A DNA stretch of 64,000 nucleotides from Phymorhynchus buccinoides (lineage: Eukaryota; Mollusca; Gastropoda; Neogastropoda; Raphitomidae). Made by a program: the position numbers and the translations under genes. The notes beneath the pieces were generated by a model. It saw only the letters and a list, made by a program, of their open reading frames with translations. It was not told the origin of the DNA and made no database searches. The DNA is taken from NCBI GenBank assembly GCA_017654935.2, contig CM065684.1, forward strand, positions 59,036,177 to 59,100,176, in the 5' to 3' direction. Every line of letters starts with the position of its first letter. The first letter of the stretch is position 1. This document shows, piece after piece, positions 32,470 to 47,688 of the stretch.

Positions 32470-32870
32470 CCAGGGATCATCCCAACAGCTGAAGCACTTG
32501 AACACTATGGTACAAATACACCAGCTAGGGATGAGAACATTACGTGTGTGAACATTTTTTATTAACCCACCACGTGAACAGCCACACTCTGACTTCGGAG
32601 GATTTGGGACTTGTCTTAGCTTGGCTTAAAGTCTCCAGGGATCATCCCAACAGACGAAGCACTTGAACACTATGGTACAAATACACCAGCTAGGGATGAG
32701 AACATTACGTGTGTGAACAATGTTTGATTACCCTGCCACGTGGGCAGCCACACTCCGACTTCAGAGGAGATTTGGAACTGATGGTGTTATGCTAGGAGCC
32801 TGATGGTGTTATGCTAGGAGCTTGCTATGGCTAAAGACAATCCCCGCATAACTATGCAGAACATAACAAC
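32470..32870. repeat. GATCATCCCAACAG repeat, two tandem diverged copies
   Basis: CAGGGATCATCCCAACAG, GAAGCACTTGAACACTATGG, CAGCTAGGGATGAGAACATT and ACGTGTGTGAACA occur at 32,473 and again at 32,637. A further copy lies at 50,058 and an inverted one at 60,322. The end has a 22-bp doublet, CTGATGGTGTTATGCTAGGAG. Non-coding dispersed repeat. Confidence 0.8.
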
Positions 32871-32979
32871 ATTTTGATGTAGCCTTGGTGTTCTAGCTTA
32901 TGTCAAATGGTCTGATACAGCCTTATGCCAAGGCGATAGGCTGTAGTGACAATGTATCCGGGTGTCTTGATGTAGGCTC

Positions 32980-33165
32980 TGTGCAGACTGTGCAGACAAC
33001 ATTTTGGCCACATCGGACATCGACGAAAGCAAAGCTACATACGAAGAGGTGAAGAAACAAATAGATGAATTCTTCAGCGTCCGCAAAAACGTGATTGTTG
33101 AACGAGCCAAATTTAACAGAAGAGCTGAATCGAAATTACATAATTTTTGTTCAAATGGCGTCACC
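32980..33165 (+). pseudogene. LTR-retrotransposon gag-like fragment
   Basis: The plus strand reads ADNILATSDIDESKATYEEV, KKQIDEFFSVRKNVIVERAK and FNRRAESKLHNFC. The FDxFFxVRxNVIxERAxFNRR pattern is common in Gag proteins of animal Ty3/Gypsy-type elements. About 60 residues only; no protease or polymerase nearby. Confidence 0.65.
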
Positions 33166-33174
33166 GCCTGTGTT

Positions 33175-33265
33175 TTTTGTCTTTGCAAATTGTTTTTTTT
33201 TTACAGCTTTGTTAGATGATGCCCCTTGCCGTGATCAACTGGTAAGTCCAACACATGGAAGTTGA
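33175..33265 (+). repeat. Segment shared with intron 23 (60,480-60,580)
   Basis: CTTTGCAAATTGTTTTTT, TTACAGCTTTGTTAGATGATG and TTGATCAACTGGTAAGTCC-like sequence recur. The 35-nt core CTTTGTTAGATGATG...ATCAACTG is bounded by TTTACAG and GTAAGT in both places, so it looks like a small decoy exon carried inside the repeat. Confidence 0.65.
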
Positions 33266-33315
33266 CCAATTATGAGTGACCATAGTTTAATTTCCAGGCG
33301 GCAATGTCTTGACAG

Positions 33316-33570
33316 GTATTCGACGTACAGTTCCACCCCTTCAAAGACAACCTGGTCGTGTCATGCGGCGTCAAACACATCAAGTTCTGGTCGCTGTGCG
33401 GAAACACGCTGACGCCCAAGAAAGGCGTGTTTGGCAAAACGGGCGAGATTCAGACCATGCTGAGCCTCACGTTTGGCGCAGAGGGTGGCACGTACGCGGG
33501 CACACTGAGCGGAGATGTGTACATCTGGAGAGAGAATAACCTGGATCGTGTTGTGTCTGCAGCACATAGT
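33316..33570 (+). CDS. EML6: EML exon 4: first propeller, blades 3-4
   Basis: Acceptor TCTTGACAG, donor AGT|GTGAGT, 85 codons in phase 0; residues 153-237. VFDVQFHPFKDNLVVSCGVK, HIKFWSLCGNTLTPKKGVF, GKTGEIQTMLSLTFGAEGG, TYAGTLSGDVYIWRENNLDR. GVKHIKFW is an EML hallmark and occurs in all three modules. Confidence 0.95.
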
Positions 33571-34318
33571 GTGAGTGAGATGACACGGGAAAGGGTCATG
33601 TGAAATGCTAACAGTGTGTTTTTACACTTGTGTGAATGCAGACCTGTTTACTCTACTCTTTTTGAGTAGCTTTCTACTCAATTTGAACCTCTACTTCTCT
33701 TCTATTGCTCTTTAATTCTTGATTCATTTTCAGTGAACAGTTTTTGATGGTTTAATGAGTAGGACTATACATTTCACACAAAAACTACTCATTTTAGCTA
33801 TCCAGAGTACTCAAGACTTGTGTAGGGAGTAAGCAGGTCTGGTGAATGTGATGCCACAGGAAAGGGTGTTGTAAACATATACTGTGTTAACAGTATAAGT
33901 ACGAAAGCTCAGGAAAATAGATGTTGTAAAAATGTTAAGAGAGTGTAGTGAATAGTTTGAATCTGACAGGAAAGCAAGGAGTGTTATACTTATGTGATTA
34001 TTCAGAGTTTCAATATATAGAGAGTGATAGAATGGGTGACGGTTTAGTTATGTATCCATTTGTTGTACATGCTGCATGTGTCTCTTTCAGAAACAAATCT
34101 CTGCCTCCACTCCCACCTCACCTTCTTACCCCCTGCCTCCACCTCTTCCACCCACCTCTGTCTATCCCAGCGGAACTCTAGAACACTTTTAGAAAACAAA
34201 GAAATAAACAAACAGGTGTGCACGCATGCGCGCATACACACACACACACGCACACACGCACACACACACACACGCATGCATGCACGCACACACACACATT
34301 ATCTGGTCCAAAGTAGTA
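33571..34318 (+). other. EML6: EML intron 4, first part
   Basis: No feature besides a (CA)n run at 34,234-34,299. The rest of the intron (34,319-35,304) is a composite transposon array. Confidence 0.7.
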
Positions 34319-35304
34319 CAGTGGAACCTCCCTTATAAGACCTCCCTTTATGAGACTCCCTCCCACATAAGACCTACTTCTCTGAGTCATATACAGTGGA
34401 ACCTCCCTTATAAGACCTCCCTTTATGACTCCCTCCCACATAAGACCTACTTCTCTGAGACATATACAGTGGAACCTCCCTTGTAAGACCTCCCTTTATG
34501 ACTCCCTCCCACATAAGACCTCCCTTTATGACTCCCTCCCACATAAGACCTACTTCTCTGAGACATATAGAGTGGAACCTCCCTTATAAGACCTCCCTTT
34601 ATAAGACTCCCTCCCACATAAGACCTACTTCTCTGAGACATACACAGTGGAACCTCCCTTATAAGACCTCCCTTTATGACTCCCTCCCACATAAGACCTA
34701 CTTCTCTGAGACATATAGAATGGAACCTCCCTTATAAGACCTCCCTTTATAAGACTCCCTCCCACATAAGACCTACTTCTCTGAGACATACACAATGGAA
34801 CCTCCCTTATAAGACCTCCCTTTATGACTCCCTCCAACATAAGACCTACTTCTCTGAGACATACACAGTGGAACCTCCATTATAAGACCTTCACAAATCA
34901 TCCAAAATGAGGTCTTATAAGGAAGGGGTTTTTAAGGGAGGTAATTGCAATACTTACAAAGAAGGGCAATGTCTCGGAGAAGTAGGTCTTATGTGGGAGG
35001 GAGTCTTATAATGGGAGGTCTTATAAGGGCGGTTCCACTGTATTGCCCTTCCTTGTAAGTATTAAAATTACCTCCCTTATAAGACCCCTCCTTTATAAGA
35101 CCTCATTTTGGATTATTTTTTAAATACAACACATCTGTATCTCTAAAGATTCAGGACTTTCCTGGAGTTGCACTGCCTCCGGGCATTGCCTCCAGGATCG
35201 TTCCCACGATCTTTATATCTACTAATGTCCCATATGTTTCACACCGGAGGACGTTAAACGGATTTTCATTATTTCTGAAGGTCTTTATAAGGGAGGTTCC
35301 ACTG
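34319..35304. mobile_element. Composite array of CAGTGGAACCTCCC MITEs
   Basis: 34,319-34,866 is a tandem array of the MITE head: GTGGAACCTCCCTTATAAGA, CCTCCCTTTATGACTCCC and CCCACATAAGACCTACTTCT repeat about seven times at roughly 65-85 bp. 34,867-35,038 is a complete 172-bp MITE. 35,055-35,304 is a further, inverted part interrupted by unrelated DNA (35,125-35,275), and its last GGGAGGTTCCACTG ends 30 bp before the exon 5 acceptor. Confidence 0.85.
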
Positions 35305-35334
35305 TGTACATCATACATGTTTTATCCATTTCAG

Positions 35335-35470
35335 GGCCCGCTGTACGCAGTGGGTAACTGTGAGGAGGGGTTTGTGACGGGGGGCAAGGACGGCACTGTC
35401 AGACTGTGGGACACTGACTTCAAACCCATCACCTCCGTTAACCTGGTGGCTGCCCCGGGGGGGTACAAAG
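35335..35470 (+). CDS. EML6: EML exon 5: first propeller closing blade
   Basis: Acceptor TCCATTTCAG, donor AAAG|GTCTGC; 136 nt, residues 238-283. [37 protein letters not shown] and [15 protein letters not shown] and RLWDTDFKPI match vertebrate EML6. The donor was chosen because it alone keeps phase with exon 6; reading on would add non-conserved sequence before a stop. Confidence 0.9.
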
Positions 35471-35895
35471 GTCTGCAGGGCTCCCAATCGTCCCGCAAAA
35501 CAAGGGGTCCCAGGGACTCCTTCACTTACAGTACAGAGGGTCCTAGAGGCGGGATAGAGGGTCCTGGTAGCATTGCGAATGCTAAAAAGAATTTTTCTAG
35601 CGCATCCCTGGGACCCCCTGCACATTCTTTTAGAGGGTCCTTTAGAATTTTAATATTTCATAGACCCCCAAATGATATTTATTGATAGAAATTTCTGAAA
35701 TTATTAATTTTTGTTAATATGTAATTAAAATTCCTATCAATCTGTTGTTGAAAACATGATTTTGATGCTCTCCCAATGATTTCTAGAAACTGTGTGTGTG
35801 TGCATTATGTGTGTGTGTGTGTGCATGATGTGTGTGTGTGTGCATGATGTGTGTGTGTGTGTGTCTTTTAAGATTAGAGAATTAGCTCCAACAGA

Positions 35896-36137
35896 TTAAC
35901 CCTTTCGCCGCCAGCCATTCTTAAGCCCCAAACTACCATTAAACTTAATTGGGTAGAGAAAATAAAATATCTGCAATATTGTGAATTCCTCTGCAACATA
36001 TATAACATTAGGCCTATCCTTACCTCCCAAAAGAAAATAGGGTCTTTGGATAACAGGCCCTGATTTGATGCCTTTTAGTGACAAGGGTGTTAAACCATTG
36101 TGGTGCTAAAATGCGACATTGGCGGTGAAAGGGTTAA
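35896..36137. mobile_element. piggyBac-type MITE in EML intron 5
   Basis: Bounded by TTAA, ends CCCTTTCGCCGCCA and TGGCGGTGAAAGGG. Inverted relative of 17,563. Ends 34 bp before exon 6. The rest of intron 5 (35,471-35,895) has only a GT-rich tract near 35,790-35,865. Confidence 0.9.
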
Positions 36138-36374
<237 letters not shown>

Positions 36375-36494
36375 TAGAATGTGTGTGTTGGTTTGGATGT
36401 TTGTGTTGCCTTTTTACAGCGTGTCTGTGTTTTCACACCCACCGAAATACCTCCTCTCCAAAACTGGAGTTTTGTTTGTTTTTATGTCAATGTG

Positions 36495-37111
36495 TGACAA
36501 ATGGTGAGGTGTTATCAAGGACCAGCGTTGACCTGTGCCTTTGACGCGGAGGGATGACGCTTGATGATGATGATAATGATGATGATGATGATGATGATGA
36601 CCATCTTTCCAGACTGTGGAACATGACAAGCGGTGAGGTTCTGTCGTTGACCAGAAGGTTCGGTCCTGAGCCTTTGACGCGGAGGGATGACGCTTGATGA
36701 TGATGATGATGATGATCTTTCCAGATTGTGGAACATGACAAACGATGAGGTGTTATCAAGGACCAGCGTTGACCAGAAGGTTCGGTCCTGTGCCTTTGAT
36801 GCTGAGGGACAAAACATGATGAAGATGATGATGATGATGACCATCTTTCCAGATTGTGGAACATGACAAACGATGAGGTGTTATCAAGGACCAGCGTTGA
36901 CCAGAAGGTTCGGTCCTGTGCCTTTGACGCTGAGGGACAAAACATGATGAAGATGATGATGATGATGACCATCTTTCCAGACTGTGGAACATGACAAACG
37001 GTGAGGTGTTATCAAGGACCAGCGTTGACCAGAAGATTCGGTCCTGTGCCTTTGACGTTGAGGGACAAAACATGATGAAGATGATGATGATGATGATGAC
37101 CATCTTTCCAG
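36495..37111. repeat. Tandem array of decoy exon 7 starts with (GAT)n
   Basis: Five partial copies of exon 7 precede the real one, at about 36,500, 36,612, 36,725, 36,852 and 36,981. Four have the acceptor CATCTTTCCAGA(C/T)TGTGG. Each repeats exon bases up to CCTTTGACGC(G/T)GAGGG, then jumps to ATGATGATG runs and the next acceptor, with a period of about 112-130 bp. They keep the reading frame for about 35 codons, then diverge. Confidence 0.9.
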
Positions 37112-37249
37112 ACTGTGGAACATGACAAACGGTGAGGTGTTATCAAGGACCAGCGTTGACCAGAAGGTTCGGTCCTGTGCCTTTGACGCGGAGGGCCAGC
37201 ACCTGGCCCTGGGGATGATGGACGGATCCTTCATGGTGCTGCGTGCAAG
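37112..37249 (+). CDS. EML6: EML exon 7: second propeller (true copy)
   Basis: The last and only complete copy in the array. 138 nt, residues 350-396: LWNMTNGEVLSRTSVDQK, VRSCAFDAEGQHLALGMMDG, SFMVLRAR. The upstream copies lack the HLALGMMDGSF part that every EML module needs here. The donor AAG|GTTCGG is weak but is the only one that keeps phase with exon 8; a piggyBac-type MITE starts 25 bp after it. Confidence 0.88.
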
Positions 37250-37273
37250 GTTCGGATCTCTTCACTGCTTTCT

Positions 37274-37528
37274 TTAACCCTTTCACCGCCAATGTCGCAT
37301 TTTTGCACCACAGTGGTTTAACACCCATATCGCAAAAAAAAAGTATCAAATCAGAGCCTGTTAGTGTTATCTGAAGACCCTATTTTCATAATTTTGGGGG
37401 GTACGGATAAACCTAATGCTATCCATGTCACAGAGGAATTCACGATATTGCAGATCTTATTTGTTCTCTACCCAGATAAGTTTAATGGTATTTTTTGGCT
37501 GAAAAATGGCTGGTGGCGAAAGGGTTAA
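37274..37528. mobile_element. piggyBac-type MITE in EML intron 7
   Basis: TTAA borders, ends CCCTTTCACCGCCA and TGGTGGCGAAAGGG (one mismatch zone). Same family as 17,563. Confidence 0.9.
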
Positions 37529-37752
37529 TAACAACAATTTTGTGCGCTTATTTTGCACAGTCTTAGTGAGGTTGTGTGATAGAGAAGAAACCCAGGCTTC
37601 AAAAAATGCCATTAAGTACCTGTACAAAGTTTCAAAGCTTATTGATTTAAAAAAAGAAAGTCTTTTGGGGGTACATGGACAAAAAAGAGACAAAAGAAAA
37701 ACAAACAAGCAAATTAAAATAAAAGAAGAAGAACATGACTTGTTTTATTGTA

Positions 37753-37913
37753 CCGTATTTTTCGGACTATAAGGCGATACTTTTTTTCCAAGACTCAGAC
37801 CCCTGTGCCTTATAATGTGACTGATGAAATAGTGAGAAAATCTAGTAGCAAAATCTGAAATTTGGGGGGTGCGCCTTATACAAAGGTGCTGCCTTATAGT
37901 CCGAAAAATATGG
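37753..37913. mobile_element. TA-flanked MITE, CCGTATTTTTCGG family
   Basis: Ends CCGTATTTTTCGGACTATAA and TATAGTCCGAAAAATATGG, TA on both sides. Other members: 41,200-41,772, 52,061-52,204, 59,501-59,800 and fragments at 51,861 and 62,216. Confidence 0.85.
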
Positions 37914-37922
37914 TACTTTATA

Positions 37923-39009
37923 CAGTCGACCCCCTCACGAACGGCCCTCTGAATTACGACCTCCCCTCTTTTACGACTGAAATATGAATGACGGATCGTT
38001 TTTCTTCTAAACTTGCCTCCTCATTTACGACTCCCCCTCTAACGCGTCTTGCGACCGTAAATCTTGTTGATTTTACGACCGATGCAACACATTCTGACAA
38101 TTATCAGTTGCAAAAACGATGATATCTATCCTTCTCGGCCTCAGTTCGAGCCGACGCACAGCTGGGGTACCACTGTTGTTAGGTCAATCTCGGTAAAAAC
38201 GAACCGTTCTCATGCCGAAATTGAAGAATTTAATCAGCGATATCACGATCTGACCACTAAATGTCACCACTTTTATGCACATGTGTCATCACTGAGCAGT
38301 TTATGATCAAAGTTTGAACTGAAACAGTCGCGATCGTGTCGATCTTTACGAACTCTGTGCACACGTAGGCCTAATTGCGAAGTCAACTCCCAAGTTGAAA
38401 CTAGGTGATCGGTCACACTCCATAAGTTGGAACTCAGTGAATGGTCTCACTTTACAAAAAATAAGTTGAAAAGCAGCTCCTTTCCGTTATCAAACTGATA
38501 AATCGGCGTTAGTGCGTGCACTGAAACACTCACTGAATGCAAACAACACACAAAATCCGATAAATGAAAGCAGCTGGCGCATTAGCGTTTGCCGTGATTT
38601 CGTATTTGCGGTATATGCGGCGCCATTTTGTCAGCCGAGTTGTATGCGCGGTAAAAGTTCCGTGTGTGCAAACTGTGATTGAAAATGAACTGCCAAAGCG
38701 TAAAATGGCGAAAATTAGGTCTGTACTGTTGTTATGTGTAGTTTGTGTGTGAGTGCAACACGGACCGCGAGCACACTTTCTGTTTTAGCCCGTTTTCGCT
38801 CGTTTTCGTATATTAGCTAGACCGCGATGTTTCATTCAAGAATGACGGAGAAAGCATGTTTTAGTTCTAGTGTATGCATGTGCTGTGCGTCATATACGGT
38901 GTAGTGAGTCACTGAGTGCATTGTTTTGGTCGCCCCTGATTTAAGACCCCCCTCTTTTACGACCGATTTTGCGCGATTTTTTGAAGGTCTTAAAAGAGGG
39001 GGTCGACTG
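37923..39009. mobile_element. pogo/Tc1-like non-autonomous element, 1.09 kb
   Basis: TA borders, ends CAGTCGACCCCCTC and GAGGGGGTCGACTG, with recurring TTACGACC and CTCTTTTACGACC near both ends. A second copy of almost the same length and sequence is at 55,406-56,494. Short frames only (MLILRPMQ..., MKAAGALA...), the latter shared by both copies but without family features. Mobilised, if ever, by a transposase from elsewhere. Confidence 0.85.
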
Positions 39010-39011
39010 TA

Positions 39012-39083
39012 GTCACAGAGGCGTGTCTGAAATTCGAGTTGCTCCCACCTGGAGAGTGCGTCGCAGCCAGAGGCGCGCCACCC
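39012..39083 (-). repeat. SINE 3' tail fragment, reverse
   Basis: Same module as 26,749-26,823; begins directly after the TA of the preceding element. Confidence 0.7.
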
Positions 39084-39174
39084 TTTTTTTCTGCATAATA
39101 ACATTTACAAATCGCACAGAAAGGGCCTGGCATGAGGAGTTCTGTCCGTCATACCAGGCTATGTAACAAAGTGC

Positions 39175-40570
39175 AACACAACATACATCATTGCCATACA
39201 CACACCATCCTCTCTTTTCAAACCCCAACACAGTGTATCACTACAACCCACCTCTGTAAGGTACAACACAGCATGTCACAACACATCACTGCCACACATA
39301 CCATCCTCTCTTTTCAAACCCCAACACAGTGTATCACTACAACCCACCACTGTAAGGTACAACACAGCATGTCACAACACGTACATCACTGCCACACACA
39401 CATCATCCTCTCTTTTCAAACCCCAACACAGTGTATCACTACAACCCACCACTGTAAGGTACAACACAGCATGTCACAACACGTACATCACTGCCACACA
39501 CACATCATCCTCTCTTTTCAAACCCCAACACAGTGTATCACTACAACCCACCACTGTAAGGTACAACACAGCATGTCACAACACAACGTACATCACTGCC
39601 ACACATACCATCCTCTCTTTTCAAACCCCAACACAGTGTATCACTACAACCCACCACTGTAAGGTACAACACAGCATGTCACAACACAACGTACATCACT
39701 GCCACACACACCATCCTCTCTTTTCAAACCCCAACACAGTGTATCACTACAACCCACCACTGTAAGGTACAACACAGCATGTCACAACACAACGTACATC
39801 ACTGCCACACACACCATCCTCTCTTTTCAAACCCCAACACAGTGTATCACTACAACCCACCACTGTAAGGTACAACACAGCATGTCACAACACAACGTAC
39901 ATCACTGCCACACACACATCATCCTCTCTTTTCAAACCCCAACACAGTGTATCACTACAACCCACCACTGTAAGCCACAACACAGCATGTCACAACACAA
40001 CGTACATCACTGCCACACACACATCATCCTCTCTTTTCAAACCCCAACACAGTGTATCACTACAACCCACCACTGTAGGCCACAACACAGCATGTCACAA
40101 CACATCACTGCCACACACACATCATCCTCTCTTTTCAAACCCCAACACAGTGTATTACTACAACCCACCACTGTAAGCCACAACACAGCATGTCACAACA
40201 CAACGTACATCACTGCCACACACACATCATCCTCTCTTTTCAAACCCCAACACAGTGTATCACTACAACCCACCACTGTAGGCCACAACACAGCATGTCA
40301 CAACACATCACTGCCACACACACATCATCCTCTCTTTTCAAACCCCAACACAGTGTATCACTACAACCCACCACTGTAAGCCACAACACAGCATGTCACA
40401 ACACAACGTACATCACTGCCACACACACATCATCCTCTCTTTTCAAACCCCAACACAGTGTATCACTACAACCCACCACTGTAGGCCACAACACAGCATG
40501 TCACAACACATCACTGCCACACACACATCATCCTCTCTTTTCAAACCCCAACACAGTGTATCACTACAAC
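39175..40570. repeat. Minisatellite of about 102-107 bp units
   Basis: About 13 units with ACAACACAGCATGTCACAAC, ATCACTGCCACACACACATC, CTCTCTTTTCAAACCCCAAC and CAGTGTATCACTACAACCC. Two subtypes, with GTAAGGTAC or GTA(A/G)GCCAC at one junction, are grouped, left and right half. Entirely in EML intron 7; its long open frames are by-products. Confidence 0.92.
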
Positions 40571-40599
40571 TCACCCACCCCCCACCCACCCACCCTGGG

Positions 40600-40892
40600 G
40601 GGGCTTTTGTAGAAATAGTTCCCCCACCTTCTGGAAGTTCTGTGCTTCTAACTTCATCTAATCTGTCACTCTCTTTGACTCTGCCTTTTCCCTTTGCTTG
40701 CTAACATCTACTATTTTTCTGCCTTTCCGGTTCATTCTCCTGTCTTTTTTCTAGAAACACTTTCAAAAAGATTTCCTCCAGCCGAAGTCGGACATGCTGG
40801 GCCTAATTATTTGTTAGTTAGGCGCATATCAGCAGCATGATGCATCTGCGCTCATAATTGACAGGAAACTGAGCAATCGAAGAAGAAGACTA
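40600..40892 (+). repeat. GAA-tailed short repeat
   Basis: Plus-strand member of the 5,147 family; begins exactly where the minisatellite ends and stops at GAAGAAGAAG. Confidence 0.8.
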
Positions 40893-41199
40893 CAGCCCAC
40901 CACAGTAAGTCACAGCACATCACTGCAGCACACTCCATCCAATCAAGGTATGATAGTACATATTTGTGAATTACACTTATAACATAAAAGCAGACCATGG
41001 GAATTTTCTACCTCTTCAGAGTCTATGCCTGAGTATGCTACATTTACTGGTGTGCTAGTTTATAATGCAGCATAGGCAACACTAAGTGGAATTCTTATTC
41101 CATAATTGAAAGTTACCTACTTCCAGCAACCTACTGTACCATTTACTTTTGATTTACTACTGATTTTTTTACCCCTAGAAAATTAATGTATTTTATTTG

Positions 41200-41772
41200 C
41201 CGTAATTTTCGGGTTATAAGGTGATATTTTTTGGTCCAATTTCGACCTATGCGCCTAATAAACGAGGGCGCCCTATTAGTGAACAAAATCTTTAGAAGAG
41301 AGGTAACAATTGCCGTGTTCAGTACAGTCTACTGTTAGTCTAGACATCAAAAGTGGTAACAAGTCGCCGATACGACGAATACTCACGTTAAAATACTTCA
41401 AAATCCCTATTATCGTCCGAGATACCGTCCAATAGATGCCATAACCCTTCATGTAAAAAGCATAGTTGTAGGGCTTAAAATGGCATAATTCTATCAGTTT
41501 TCACCAACAAAAGTCCAAACACAACAACAGGAAGTAGCACAAGCTGAAGTTCGATGATTTGAAAGGGGAGCCAACTCTCGTTTATGACAGCAATAATGGT
41601 GGTCAGCAAGCGTTTACCGGATGCGTACGGGCTTCGATGCTTGACTTTCTTTTGCAAGGTGTGTATTGCCTTATAATCGAGGGTGCCTTTTACTTGAATT
41701 TGTTCAGATTTTTCTTGAAAATTGCCCTATTCGCCTTATACACACAAGTGCCTAATGATCCGAAAAATACGG
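41200..41772. mobile_element. CCGTATTTTTCGG family element, 573 bp
   Basis: Left CCGTAATTTTCGGGTTATAA, right TCCGAAAAATACGG followed by TA. Longest member seen; the interior is not coding. It ends 44 bp before exon 8. The stretch 40,893-41,199 shows nothing recognisable. Confidence 0.75.
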
Positions 41773-41787
41773 TACATGGTTCAGTAG

Positions 41788-43342
<1,555 letters not shown>

Positions 43343-43539
43343 TGTTAGGTTTGTTTTAGAATCCAGACATAACATGATCATTTGTGATTTTGTTCTCTCT
43401 GTCTCCTTGTCTCCTCTCTCTTTCTCTCTCCCTTTCCTCACTGTTAATTCTTACGTACAAATGTGCGTCTGTGACACTCAAATCTCCCATCTGACGCATT
43501 TCACATCTGACGTATAGAAAAACTCTCTACACCGATTGG

Positions 43540-43732
43540 GATTCCCCACAACAAACCACTAGAAGAGCAAAGTCAGATGCAAAATTGTGGTCTAAGGGAG
43601 CGAAACAAGTTTAGAAGTGACCAACACAGATTTAGTTCCCTTGAAGCAAATGCATCAAATTGACAGCTATCTATTAATTCAGGACAATATATATGGCTGG
43701 ACATATATGGCCGGAACAACTTGAATGAGTTA
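43540..43732 (+). repeat. Dispersed repeat shared with 63,480-63,668
   Basis: AAATTGTGGTCTAAGGGAG, TTTAGAAGTGACCAA, CAAATGCATCAAATTGACAG and ACTTGAATGAGTTAA recur in intron 25 in the same orientation. Both copies end about 70 bp before an exon. Confidence 0.8.
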
Positions 43733-43762
43733 AGCGACCGCGAGGCCCACTTCTTGCCCTAA

Positions 43763-43984
<222 letters not shown>

Positions 43985-44131
43985 TAAATTGCATTTCTGC
44001 TCATTTATTAGTTATTTTTGTTTGATAATTATGCATTTAGACGTCTTCAAACTACAAATCAATTTTGCTGAAGAATAAGTTCTGTTTGATGAAAAATTAA
44101 GGTGTGATGCCAAGAAACTTTGCGGTTGCAG

Positions 44132-44348
44132 CCTATGTGGATTCAAACAGCGAGGACAGTGACTCGGACCTCTCTGATGTGGGCGATGTGGATTCCGATG
44201 TGGAGAGGGAGAAGCAGGTACGCTACGGACGACACCTGTACCGCGAAGACGCCGCGCAGATCAAAAAGTTCCGCCACAAAGAAATGCGCCCCGGGGAAAA
44301 ACGAAACCTTGGACCCAACGACAGCTTGAAGCTGGAATACGTCCATGG
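44132..44348 (+). CDS. EML6: EML exon 11: linker and second HELP start
   Basis: Acceptor GCGGTTGCAG, donor GG|GTACGT; 217 nt, residues 609-681. Acidic run SEDSDSDLSDVGDVDSDVE, then a basic, probably disordered part (RHLYREDAAQIKKFRHK), then SLKLEYVHG, the start of the second HELP motif. SDSDLSDV is also found in the vertebrate linkers. The intron before it (161 nt) is the shortest seen in the gene. Confidence 0.92.
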
Positions 44349-44383
44349 GTACGTTTCTTAGCTGTATTCTTTGGATTGTGTTC

Positions 44384-44386
<3 letters not shown>

Positions 44387-44420
<34 letters not shown>

Positions 44421-44545
44421 CAAAGCCTTTGAAATGTTCTGTTTTGTGGGCTTGAATGACTGTGTATGTGCACTTGTGCTCTCATTTCATTTCATTTGTG
44501 CATTGATATATATGTATTCTTGTGTGTGTGTGTACGTGTGTGTGT

Positions 44546-44602
<57 letters not shown>
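44387..44602. repeat. Poly(T) and (GT)n runs after EML exon 11
   Basis: T34 run at 44,387-44,420 and GT repeats at 44,521-44,602. Confidence 0.9.
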
Positions 44603-45447
<845 letters not shown>

Positions 45448-45599
45448 TAACAATGACAACAAAAATGTAATCAGTCTGTTCAGGCCATCTGGCCCGTAAT
45501 GACAAGGACAAATAATGAAAAGATCCAACATCAAATTAATATGTGGGTGAACCATTCAGCATTGGCATTAACATTAGCTACTTATTTTCGTACGTTTGA

Positions 45600-45672
45600 C
45601 TCTGTGTGTGTGTGTGTGTGTGAGACAGAGAGAGAGAGAGAGAGAGAGGGAGACAGTTTGCATTTTGGTGTG
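45600..45672. repeat. (GT)n and (GA)n runs in EML intron 12
   Basis: CTGTGTGTGTGTGTGTGTGAG followed by GAGAGAGAG. Confidence 0.9.
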
Positions 45673-45937
45673 TGTGTGGTTGTATAAAAAAAGACAGACA
45701 GATAGCACATAAATAGCATTCTGTGTCTGTTTCTGCACTCGCCCTTATGAAAGATCTCATCACTCGTAGGCAGGTATGTGTGTGTTCATGCAAATAAACA
45801 TGCAAATTACATCATCTGTATGTGTGTTTGTCTCTATGATTACGAATGTTTATGCGCTTAAAACTTACAGAATTGTTGAAATTTCCTGAATTATTCGCTG
45901 CATGGCAAGATATTGCTTGTTTTTTTTCAATTCAGTA

Positions 45938-47285
<1,348 letters not shown>

Positions 47286-47383
47286 TAGCTACAACCAGGT
47301 GACTGTAATGTGTGTGTTGATTGATTGATTGATTGAACTAACTAGGTGAACATAAACTTTAAAAAATCTGCAAGGGAAATCAA

Positions 47384-47688
47384 CTCCCCTGTGGGGGATA
47401 CTGCTGGGACGGGGGTGTGTGCAAATAGTTCCCACACCTTCTGGAAGTTCTGTGCTTGTAACTTCTCTAATATGTCACTATCTTTGACTTCGCCCCTTCC
47501 CTTTGCTTACAGTCATCAACTATATGCCTGCCTTACTGGTCCATTCTCTTGCCTTTGTTCTTGAAATTCTTACAAAGGCGGACATGCTGGGCCTAACTAT
47601 TTTTTTAGTTAGGCTCATAATGACAGCATGATACATCTGCGCTCATATGACAGGAGACTGTCTGAGTGAAGAAGAAGAAGAAGAAATT
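47384..47688 (+). repeat. GAA-tailed short repeat
   Basis: Near-complete plus-strand member of the 5,147 family in EML intron 14, from CTGTGGGGGATACTGC to GAAGAAGAAGAAG. The GT-rich start of the intron (47,228-47,258) also contains a short echo of exon 14, ACAACCACTGCGAGAGG and AAACTAGCTACAACCAGGTG (47,262-47,300). Confidence 0.8.

Noticed and set aside
36414..37349. Minus-strand frames with Ile/Ser/His runs
   Set aside because: Antisense of the exon 7 decoy array and its GAT seams.
38564..38752. Short frame MKAAGALAFAV..., conserved with 56,049-56,273
   Set aside because: Conservation reflects two recent copies of the same TA-type element; the frame is short and lacks family features.
39132..40704. 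Open frames of 103-176 codons rich in His, Thr and Gln
   Set aside because: By-products of the 102-107-bp satellite in EML intron 7; same peptide in several frames.
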